Of a DNA stretch of 64,000 nt, positions 33,795-44,370 are shown one piece after another. The DNA is from Alviniconcha marisindica (lineage: Eukaryota > Mollusca > Gastropoda > Provannidae), in assembly GCA_018857735.1 (NCBI GenBank), contig JABMCL010001789.1, forward strand, positions 32,501-96,500. The letters run 5' to 3'. The first letter of the stretch is position 1; each line of letters starts with the position of its first letter. Below the pieces are notes generated by a model. That model saw nothing but the letters and a program-made list of their open reading frames with translations. It searched no databases and was not told the origin of the DNA. The translations under genes were made by a program, and so were the position numbers.

Positions 33795-34222
33795 GTGCTG
33801 AGACTGCTTAATTCACAGCATGTGAGTGTGGGTCACCTTTGCTTAATTCACAGCATGTGAGTGTGGGTCACCTTTGCTTAATTCACAGCATGTGAGTGTG
33901 GGTCACCTTTGCTTCATTCACAGCATGTGATTGTAGGTCATCTTTGCTTCATGCACAGCATGTGAGTGTGGGTCATCTTTGCTTCATTCACAGCATGTGA
34001 TTGTGGGTCATCTTTGCTTAATTCACAGCATGTGAGTGTGGGTCATCTTTGCTTAATTCACAGCATGTGAGTGTGGGTCATCTTTGCTTCATTCACAGCA
34101 TGTGATTGTGGGTCATCTTTGCTTAATTCACAGCTTGTGAGTGTGGGTCATCTTTGCTTAATTCACAGCATGTGAGTGTGGGTCATCTTTGCTTAATTCA
34201 CAGCATGTGAGTGTGGGTCATG
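33795..34222 (+). repeat. 35-bp minisatellite, about 12 units
   Basis: The unit is TTTGCTTAATTCACAGCATG plus TGAGTGTGGGTCA(C/T)C. It starts about 200 bp after the 36-bp array. Variants TTCATT/TTAATT and GAGTG/GATTG are distributed along it. Confidence 0.95.
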
Positions 34223-36339
34223 TACGAGCTTGGGTTGTTCAGATTTCGTTATGAATTTATTATTAAAGCTTTGTTATGCCGTAGTAGATTTTCAACCCTT
34301 GTTCAGGTGAAGGTAACAGAGCATGTTTAATGTCTCATTAATAGCTGTAGAGGAACATTTACTTTAACTGGGCTGACTAAAAGTCAAGATCTAAATTCAG
34401 TACAAAATCCGTATTTGTACATCTGTCCGCCCAGTAACTGTGAACGTTGGACATAATGTTTATGATTGACAAGATCCTTTGTTACAAATGCATCAACAGT
34501 ATCTGCGAGTGCGACTGTATTTATGATTATTACCATATGTGATATTACTTAACAATTTACTGTAAATATCCCTTCTTTGTGCACAGTCATTGGAATGTTT
34601 TAAATCTATTTTCACCCCACAGCTTTTTTTGCTTTTTTTTTTTATCACAGAAAATTCTTGGATGGAAAGGTGTCCAAAATAGAGGTCCATAAACAGAACT
34701 GGTCTCTTCCCAGTAAACATGCCGGATCTAATTCACATCTGATCTGGACGGGCTCAGAGGTGTTCACCAGAAGTGGGCTCGATGATTCTTGCACACCACT
34801 TTGCTTCCTGACTGGATCCATTTGGCCAAAAGCTGACAGCCAGAACCAAAACGGGTCCAGGCTGGCATTGCGCAATCTGACCCAGGCCGTCTGTGGAAGA
34901 ATGCAACCAAGTCAGAAAGTGGGAAACTGATAAGTAAGAGCAGGCAGTTGCATTCTGCCGGAACAGGGCCCAATGATTCATGCACACTGGCTTGCTCCTG
35001 GACCAGAGGTGTTTGGAAAAAAAACCTGACCAAGCCATCCAGATCGGATCCAGGCTAGTTTTGCACAATATGATCCAGGCCTTTGGAAAAATGGTACCAA
35101 ATCAGATGCGGGAAATCAGATCCAGCATATATATACACAATCTGGCCCGATTCTGGCTACACACTGGCCGTAATGGCCAAAATCAAAACGTTTGTGAATC
35201 AGATGTGGCACGTGTACTGGGTTGCTGGGATGGTTTTACATCGGGGGCTAGTTTTGTTTTTTGGGTTTTTTTTTGCCAGGCACATCATTGTGGGGCGTTT
35301 ATTCAAAAAACATTCATCCATCATTACGGTGTTGCTCTCGCTAACTCATTCACGCATCTTTTTTGTCTTCTTTTTTTGAAATGAACCAAACAACCTTTTT
35401 TTCTTTTCTTTTTAAATGGACAGGGGCTAGGGTTATGCTGCTAGTACTTGCCTGCAATCAGAGGCTGCTGGCATTGTCATCATCAGCTCCTGATGGTTTT
35501 ACTAGCCAGAATGGCAGGATACAAGACAACTATTAATCTGATGTGAAAATTACAGGACTATTCAAGCAGAATGTTTATTTATGTGCCAGACCCATGATGT
35601 CAAGATTACTTTCAGCTGTAGCAATCTTCGGGACATGACATACTCCATTAGGGAAATCCCCGAAGTCGGAGTGCAGCTGCCAAAGTGGTGGGTACCACTC
35701 CATGCGTATGTAGAACAGTATGTACAGGTCGGGGGGGGGGGGGCTTCATGTGCTACCTTATCACCCAACAGTGAGTGAACCTCTGAGTTCTAGCTGAAGA
35801 ACAATGACAAACAGACTGCTTCCAAAGTTGCTTTTTGTTGCCGTTTTTAAGCTTCCTGTTCATGCAGAATATATCGGTCGTTACCTGTCAGAACCATGAT
35901 CTTTTGGATCTTTGGTATCAGAAGAGAAAAGTTCTCCCGTGTCTGTGATGGGAGTTTTGAAAATGAGTGGATTTGCATGCTGTTTGTACAGGGTGATTTG
36001 TATATCTATGCTTTTGATATGAAGTTTAGCTGTCAGTCAATCATGCATTTGAAGAGGTCAGTAAAAGTGATGACTGTATAAATAAATAAAAAATGTGTTG
36101 GTGTAATGGATATGAGTGTGCATATGAACATGAGTGTGTATGTGTGTAAGAGATAGAGGATGCACTGTTCTTTTCAATCCAGTCTCACATTGGCACAACC
36201 TGGCGAAGATTTGAATCACCTCGTTGCACACATTTGTTGGAGAGAAGATTTTTTTTTTTTTTTTATCATCAGCAACCTCTCAGTTTTGTTCTGATTTAAC
36301 CCTTTTGCTGTCAACAAATTTGTCAGTGAGATACTACAC
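34223..36339. other. Intergenic, no gene recognised
   Basis: 34650-35200 contains a degenerate internal repetition (CCAGGC, CAGGCC, GATC(C/T)GG, TTCTTGCACAC/TTCATGCACAC) without a credible ORF. A G-run lies at 35731-35742. The rest looks unique. Confidence 0.4.
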
Positions 36340-36341
36340 TA

Positions 36342-36848
36342 TTGGGCAGTTCAGGCGGGGTTGTTAACTCCCATGACTTTTGCCCGGCATCGCTTAAGTC
36401 CCTTGGCTGCTTTTACTTTTGTGTACTTTCTTTACAATGGAAGGTGGTGACAGTGAATTTTTGAATTTTACACTGCCAACTTTAAAGACATTTTTGGAGG
36501 CCCATAGTCAAAATGTGTCTGGCAACAAGCAATAACTTGTCACTCGTGCTACTGGATGCCTCAAAACACATTTTTTCCATGAAATCGCAATCTTCTGGTC
36601 AGCCAAAAAATAACAAGACACTTTTTTTCCACCCTCCATCCCCTTTGCCTGGTCATTTTTGCAACTGCAACAGTGGTGGCATTTGTACTGTTTCGCAGTT
36701 TTAGGTTCAACTTCCATTGTTATACACAGTGTGAAGCAACGCCTACTCAGAAATTGGCCCAGAGATGCTTGCGACCTCTCACGACATCTTGCGCGAAAGA
36801 TTACAAAGGGCATTCACTCGTGCAAACCAGCTTCACTGAACCGCCCAA
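36342..36848 (+). mobile_element. TA-flanked TIR element M2 copy 1
   Basis: TTGGGCAGTTCAGGCGG at the left and ACTGAACCGCCCAA at the right, flanked by TA. 507 bp. It matches 41361-41870 in opposite orientation across its length. Confidence 0.85.
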
Positions 36849-37299
36849 TAAGCTGCTAGAAAGTACTTTGCTAATGACACTGTGAAGTTCTGAGGACAGC
36901 AAATGGGCTGATAACACACCATGGACTTCAGAAACAAAGCACCAGAGACTGTACCATCAAGTTTACTTCTTTTTGTTCTTTAATATGATCACTGTACATT
37001 TACCAACACCGGAACATACTGCATACTGTAATCTGCTACTGTTGCCAACAACACGACACAAACAACACAACACACAACTATCTTCTTCATCGGCATACAA
37101 ATTCAAATTGTAGTAACAACACTGGTATGAACGAGACCCCTGAATGCCTGACAACAGGCCGTCCTCGCAAAATGTCTGCTCTCGTTCGAAGACTTCATTT
37201 TACTGTTGCACATTCGCCAAATTTGTTCACACTTGCAAGCACAGCATGCAGTCTGATCTTGGTTCTCTCAAACCAAACCAGACTCTGGCCAAGACCCCT

Positions 37300-38076
37300 A
37301 GAAGATGGCAAAATACAAGCACTGCTTTACAACATCCTTCCTCCAACCACTGCCGTAACAGACTACACTATAGGTCTAAAAAAAATAATTAAAAAATGTA
37401 AGCTTATGGACAGTTTTTCGTTTTTTCATTGGTGCTCAAATGGCAGCAAATTTGTAACAAACTCTATCTGGCGTTTCTTTTGTAACAGCCCACGCTAGAA
37501 CATACAAAACCAAAATTGTCTGAATGGAGACAAACTCTTTAAAAAAAAATTAACCTGGGGCACACACCTCATGTTTACATGCATGCTTGGATGCTATATG
37601 GTTCTGCTGTCTTATTTGTACTTGAACGTGAGCCGGTGTGGCCTAGCGGTAAGGCGTTAGGCTGGTAAGCGGAAGGACCTCGGTTCGATACCACTTCGGC
37701 TCTCCTTTCTCTTCAAAAAGGTTGTGGTTTGTGGACACGGTCTTGTGACTTTGTCCATCACTTCCTACTGAAACATTAAAATGGCTCTCATCGCTGCCCA
37801 TTTTAATGTAGAAGTCATTCTGGTGGTGACAGTGTAGCGATAGGTATATAATCTCCCTCTCCCCCCACCTCCATACCCCCTTTCCCCCCATCCCTAATAA
37901 GCTGTACGGTTTCTGTGGACGTTAAGCACCATGTTTACTTACTTGTACTTGAACCTTTCAGAGCGAGCTGACAGCATCGCTGGACAGCTGCAGGGAGATA
38001 AAAGAGTGCCTCTTCAGTGACATAACCAATTCCGGCAGAGTTTCAAGGAAGGAGACAGAAAGTGATGCTGAGTGTG
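37300..38076 (-). mobile_element. TIR element M1 copy 2, split by a SINE
   Basis: The left part 37300-37627 carries AAGCACTGCTTTACAACATC and GAACATACAAAACC. The right part 37943-38076 carries AGCGAGCTGACAGCATCG to AAGTGATGCTGAGTGTG. Together they align with 57172-57815. Diverged from the other copies. Confidence 0.72.
37628..37942 (+). mobile_element. SINE family S2 full copy with 12-bp target duplication
   Basis: The head has TGGCCTAGCGGTAAGGC (A box) and GGTTCGATACC (B box). The body has CTTCAAAAAGGTTGTGG and AAATGGCTCTCATCGCTGCC, and the tail GTGGACGTTAAGCACCATG with TTACTTA. It is flanked by TTGTACTTGAAC at 37616-37627 and 37943-37954. Confidence 0.93.
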
Positions 38077-38937
38077 AGAAGACGGATTGCTGTGTGGCAA
38101 CGTCTGGGTGGAAGATCTAGCATGGCCATCGAGACTTAAACAAAAAGAACTGTTGCTAAACTCAGACTCCCATTAACACTAATAACAGTATATAACACAC
38201 ATTCGTGCACCACTTACACACTAGAACTGAAAAGGACGCACTAAAGTCTTGAGGGTCCAACAGGACAGGACACGCTAGTAGTAGTAAGTTGGTGTTTTAC
38301 GCCCAGTCAACCGGTACAGTTATATCAGGGCGATCAGGACTCGCCAAAGATTCTGAGTTCACTACAAAGTACCACACACTAACAATTCTGAATTTACTAC
38401 AAAGTAACACATATTTTGCTTCTTGCTATGCTACTGAAAAATCTTGATACCGACAGATGGATGCTACTAAAAAACGAACAACAACCAAAAACATGTTTGC
38501 AGAGTTCACAGGACTGCTAACCACCAGGAGAATACTGACATGAAAAACTATGAAAACAGGCCTGTGAAGATGTCTGTTACTGTCGTAAGGAGCCATCGTA
38601 CCTGAAAGTGTACGTACAACCCAAAATGGCATCGTCTGGTGTGACCCCAGAATTGAGCTGTGGCAGGGGCAAAGGTCACATTCTCAACAAAGTTATTTAC
38701 AGCTCCACTCTTCTACAGACACCCGAGTGTTCAGAATACCATCCTTCCGAACAAAGTCCAGTGGCCAGTGCTCTTTCTAGGCTCCAGTTGTCTGGAACCA
38801 ACTCCCTGTTTCTGTCTGTCATTCTACCTCTTTCACTTCTTTTAAATCTTCCTTGAATTGTTGAAAACACGTCAGCTCTTTTAAATCTTCCTTAAAAACT
38901 TTTTCTTCAGTCCGATTGCCCTGATATACAACTGTGA

Positions 38938-38968
<31 letters not shown>

Positions 38969-39925
38969 TGTGTGTATATGTGTGCATGTGCATGTGTGTG
39001 CATGTTATGTGCATTGAATTTTGAAAATATATATATTTAAAGAATGTGTAAGTGCTTAGGGCCTGTACAGGTTAGGTGCTCTAAGTATCCATTATTATTA
39101 TATTCAATGGGATTATACCCATGTACATGACAACCACGTAAACTCTGAACACAATCAGACAAGAACTTGTCAAGGAAACAGACCTTTCAGTTTTATCTTT
39201 TTGCTGATTCTCCAACCACAAGCTTCAAGAAATTCATCAAAATGATATTAAAGTTTAAAATTACTAAAAGCTCAGTAGCGGTCATTACCATGCAAAGTTT
39301 AAACATGCCAATGAAATAACAGATCTCTCGGAAGTCTGAGACCACATAAATATCTCCTTCAAATCCATGCCAGACTCCTACATAGCATAGTGCATGATCT
39401 TCTTAACGTGTGCGCATGTAAAAATGTAGTAGCACTACTAGTAACTTGATATTAAATGACAAATAAACCACACCAGTTATATTATCAGGGCAAAACACAC
39501 CCAAAAAAATCATAAAAACTAGAAGTGAACATCTCACCCACAATTCTAAGAAGCAAATTTTTATTAAACTTTGACAGTTAGCAACTTAAATTAGTACAAG
39601 GTCATAAAACAGTCCAGGCAAATTTCATTGTCATGATACAAGCTTTACATACATTTTAACTGATTAACATCTTTTCCTAGTCATAAATAAATAATTTGAA
39701 GCCTATTTATATTCTGTGGACTCCCAAAATCAGAACCTACATCAACTTCAGTTTGCTTGCAACGAGTGTGGACACACCTAGTGACCTACAAACTAATGCT
39801 GGTAGAACAAATGTCCAGGCCACAAGATATGAACAGGACATTTGTTTTTGTTCAGTGATAGTTTGGGGACATTTTCCTGGGATGTAAGCTATGATCATTG
39901 ATCAAAATGTGACTGCAACAGGTAT
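38077..39925. other. Intergenic, no gene recognised
   Basis: Contains a repeat tail (GTTTTACGCCCAGTCAACCG, 38293-38312) that recurs inverted near 54310-54335, and TG/TA runs at about 38938-38990. The remainder is unique-looking, AT-rich sequence. Confidence 0.4.
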
Positions 39926-40042
39926 TCACACACACACACACACACACACTTGTTTTCACATGAATATTTTAACATACCCAAAAAGGAAGACACACACACA
40001 CACACCAAAACAACAACCTGTTTTCACATGATTTTAGCATAT

Positions 40043-40105
<63 letters not shown>

Positions 40106-40199
40106 TTTTCACATGAATATTTTAACATACCCAAAAAGGAAGACACACACACACACCAAAACAACAACCTGTTTTCACATGATTTAGATAAAGGAACAA

Positions 40200-40240
<41 letters not shown>

Positions 40241-40347
40241 TTTTCACATGAATATTTTAACATACCCAAAAAGGAAGACACACACACACACACACACACC
40301 AAAACAACAACCTGTTTTCACATGATTTTAGCATATCCACAAAGGAA

Positions 40348-40410
<63 letters not shown>

Positions 40411-40616
40411 TTGTTTTCATGTGAATATATTAACATACCCACAAAGGAACACACACACACACAAACACACACATGTTTTCACACCATTTTAACATATCCA
40501 CAAAGGAACACACCCACATACACACGCATGCATGCACAGACACTTGTTATCACATGAATATTTTAACATACCCACAAAGGAAGACAAACAAATAAACAAA
40601 CAAACAAACAAACAAA

Positions 40617-40650
<34 letters not shown>
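39926..40650 (+). repeat. Compound array: unique motif alternating with (CA)n
   Basis: CTTGTTTTCACATGAATATT + TTAACATACCCAAAAAGGAA and CCTGTTTTCACATGATTTTA alternate with CA runs of different length. About nine motif copies. Likely expanded by unequal exchange of CA-flanked units. Confidence 0.9.
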
Positions 40651-40651
<1 letters not shown>

Positions 40652-40879
40652 CCATCAAGAAAACAGATATAATCAGCTTCATTACTTTTGACACTGTTAT
40701 ATTGTATATTATATACACACATAAACCCAGGCCTGAACCCACTCTTACATCACAAAAGGTTTGGATGAATCAGTGTCCTCTGTTACACTTTCATCTCAAA
40801 TCACCAAGCATAGCTGGTTCTCAGCTGCCAATCTCCCAAGCAACTTCGCTAATCAGACTTTCACGCATAATATTCCAGG

Positions 40880-41265
40880 GGAGCGGGAACAGCTCAGTGG
40901 ATGAGCACTGGACTCATGATTGAAGGGTCGTAGGTTCCGTTCCTGGCAGAAGCAGTCGCAGGAGATTTTTCAACTTTCGGTGCAGATTCTCATTTGGGTA
41001 TCCGTTCCACCCCCACATTACTGCAGTAGCTTGCAATAGATGCAGGCCATTCTGCCACAAGCGGCAGGTGGCAGGTTACAGCTAAACGCACATGGTGACA
41101 TGCACCCTTCGTATGTGGCTTCAAATAAAGAAGTGACACTGCAAATGGTGCATGGTGTACACAGAACATGCGGCGAGACAGCAGCAGTTTCATGTGGCAC
41201 CAGCCATGCAACAACCAAACTGCTGTAGTGCAGGTACACCACTTTGGTGGATCTTCAACAACAAA
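40880..41265 (+). mobile_element. SINE family S1 copy
   Basis: The head GAACAGCTCAGTGG lacks part of the usual GGGATAGC start and the B box is altered (AGGTTCCGTTCC). The body contains GGCAGGTGGCAGGTTACAGC and TGGCACCAGCCATGC. Confidence 0.8.
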
Positions 41266-41360
41266 ACAAAAAACAAAATGCTGTGTAAAGCTACAGTTGC
41301 TTGTTCAGAGTCACACACAACCAGAGCGCCGTGGGTCTGCCTGGAAGTGGAACAGCGCTA

Positions 41361-41870
41361 TTGGGCGATTCAGCGAAGCTGGTTTGCTAGAGTGAATGTA
41401 CTTTGTAATCTTTCGCGCAAGAAGTCGCGAGAGGTCACAGCACACTTCCGGGCCGATTTCTGAGTAGGCGTTGCTTCACGCTGTGTATAACTGGAAGTTG
41501 AACCTAGAATTGCGAAGCAGTACAAATGCCAATACTGTTGCATTTGCAAAAATTACTGTGGAAAGGGGATGGCGGGTGGAAAAAAGTGTCTTTGCGTCGT
41601 TTTTTGGCTGACCAGAAGATAGCGAGTTCCTAGAAAAAATGCGTTTTGGGGCATCCTATAGCACGGGCAACAAGTTATTGCTTATTTCCAGACACATTAT
41701 GACTACGGGCCTCAAAAATGCCTTTAAAGTTGGCAGTGTAAAATTCGCAAATTCACTGTCACCGCCTGCCATTGTGAAGAAAGTACACACCGGAAGTAAA
41801 AGCAGCCAAGGGACTTAAGCGATGTCGGGCAAAAGTCAAGGGAGTTAACAACCCCGCCTGAATCGCCCAA
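41361..41870 (-). mobile_element. TA-flanked TIR element M2 copy 2
   Basis: TTGGGCGATTCAGCG at the left and CCTGAATCGCCCAA at the right, flanked by TA on both sides. 510 bp. Inverted relative to 36342-36848. No transposase frame. Confidence 0.87.
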
Positions 41871-42779
41871 TACAGTTGCCACTGTGAAGAGCTTAGGGCC
41901 CATCTCAAAACCAGGCGCTCAACAAGTGTCCATATAACAATAATTCTGCATGAAGCACAAAGGGTGGGCCCATGAGCCCAAAGCGAAAGCATAGCAACAG
42001 AGCGAAAGACTGGCAGATAAAGCCAAACAAAATTTGTCAAATTAAGCAATGGTGCACAGTCACCGATGACAATTAGAGATACAATCAGCTGCAAACCAGG
42101 AGAGGCAAAGTACACTGATCCAAACACTGGAATCAGACACCAACGTGTTTTCTGTCCTCGTCCGAGGGGTTAGAATTCAGTCCGGCTTCCAAGGAAACAA
42201 ATTAGCTTAACTCTGAGCTTAGCTGGAGCTAGAAAACCTCCCAGGACCCGAGACCTCCCAGGCGAATCATTAGCCAGTGAAAGCAAAATGAAGGGATGCT
42301 CCTCACCCCCCCCCCCCCCCCCCCCCTCCAACACCTTCCACAGGGCAAATCATCTCCCATTTGTGTTTGTTAAAAATTCATGAAAGTTGCTTCCCATTAC
42401 CACTTTTTTTCAAAAATGCACAGCTGAGCTGCTTCCCTTTACAGCATTTTTCAAAGATGCTTAGCTGGAGAATGTTGACTAACCTTCTGTTTAAGTCTTT
42501 TACTTCTTACAGACAGATGGTGCAAAACACCGAAAGTACATTTGCAACCAGAAAAACTCTTGAGTCCTGAACCATCATAGTTAACATAACAGTTAATCAA
42601 CACAACACGGACATAATTGACACTCAACAGATCACGTGTTTTTTTTGTCATTCATAAACACAACAATTTTCTTTTATCTCCATCAAACAGTCAGCACTGC
42701 TGACGTTTGCTGGATATTCACGCTTCTTTGGAAGTCCACAATCGGTGCTCCATGCCACCTGGTGCTGTACAAGCTGTTG
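41871..42779. other. Downstream flank of PPP1R11
   Basis: Contains a C-run at 42307-42326 and otherwise unique-looking sequence. The PPP1R11 3' UTR must begin at 42779 and run leftward; no TTTATT (reverse AATAAA) was obvious within 140 bp. Confidence 0.4.
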
Positions 42780-42832
42780 TTATGACGTCGAAGGGCCGGG
42801 GCCATCCACCGAACCACCATCACTGCTCGGCC
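42780..42832 (-). CDS. PPP1R11: PPP1R11 exon 4 (17-residue tail, stop)
   Basis: The acceptor TTTTATGCAG precedes 42832. Phase fits exactly and yields GPSSDGGSVDGPGPSTS then TAA at 42782-42780. The Pro/Ser tail resembles other inhibitor-3 C-termini. A SINE begins about 18 bp upstream on the gene's 5' side. Confidence 0.78.
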
Positions 42833-43753
42833 CTGCATAAAACAAAAAACAGCGGGGATAGCTCAGTGGTTTGAGCACTGGACTCATGATTGAAAGGTCG
42901 CAGGTTCGAATCACTGCAGGAGCGGTTGGAGAATTTTCTTCTCCAGGGTCAACTTTCTGTGCTGACTCATTTCGGTATCCGTTCCACTCCCATGTTACTG
43001 CAGTAGCACGTAAAAGATCCCGGTCATTCTGCCAAAAGTGCAGGTAGCAGGTTACAGCTAAACATGCATGCGCCTTACATATGTGGTTTTGCATGAAGTG
43101 ATATGGTGCGTGGTTGTATGGTATACACAGTACGCACTGAGATGGCAGCAGTTTCATGTGGCACCAGCCATGCCAGCACTGTAAGTACACCACCTCAGTG
43201 GATATTCAAAACTGTGCTATAAAAAAATAAAGCTATCCACTCAGGTAGAATAACATGCGAGGCAAAATCTGTTGGGCCCTGCATCAAAACGAAAAATGAC
43301 ACAATACCAAAACTAGTATTGTTAGTAATGAAGGTTGTAATCAGGGCAGAAACAAAATATCATCACCAAATCTGCTTAGTCATGCATGAAATGAAAAACG
43401 ACACAATTCTGAAATGAGTTGTAGATTGAAATCATCCATGAACTATGAAGGAATCGGGGGGGAAAAAGGGAGGGAAATCATCACCAAATCGCAAAACAAA
43501 ATCTGCTTTGTAGTTCATGGCACACATCAGAGTGTTTGTTGGAAAAAGCCTAAAGGGAGAAAGCTGAGTCGACCTGCAGGGTTCTCATAATTCCTGCTAA
43601 TTTCCCGTATTTTAGCAAAAACGTATTGGCTGTTACTTTGCTTGACTGGTTCTCTTAAAAATGTGTAAAAAGAAACAAACAAAAAACACCGCAGCAGAGA
43701 GAGAGACAGAAAGACGGAGAGAGAGGAGAGTGTATGTGCATGGAGTTGTGTGT

Positions 43754-43805
<52 letters not shown>

Positions 43806-43850
43806 GTGTGTGTGTGTGTGTGTTGTTGTGTGCATGTATGGTGTGTGCAT

Positions 43851-43901
<51 letters not shown>

Positions 43902-43913
43902 GTGTGTGTGCAT

Positions 43914-43950
<37 letters not shown>

Positions 43951-43965
43951 ATGGTGTGTGTGCAT

Positions 43966-44006
<41 letters not shown>

Positions 44007-44289
44007 TGTGTGTGTGTGTGTGTGTGGGATGGTGTGCGTGCTGTGTGGTGCATGGTGTGTGTGCATGGTTGTGTGTGGTTGTGTGTGTGTGTGTGTTGTG
44101 TGTGTGTGTGTGTGTGTGGTGTGTGTGTGTGTGTGCATGTGTGTGTGTGTGTGTGTGTGGTGTGTGTGTGTGTGTGTGTGTGGTGTGTGTGTGTGTTGTG
44201 TGTGGTGTGGCATGGTGTGGTGTGTGTGTGTGTGTGTGTGCATGGTGTTGTGTGTGTGTGTGTGTGTGTGGTGTGTGTGTGTGGTGTGT

Positions 44290-44370
<81 letters not shown>

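Noticed and set aside
34645..35384. Overlapping ORFs of 90-134 codons at 34.6-35.4 kb
   Set aside because: No domain, splice logic or family resemblance; internal degenerate repetition suggests noncoding repeat.
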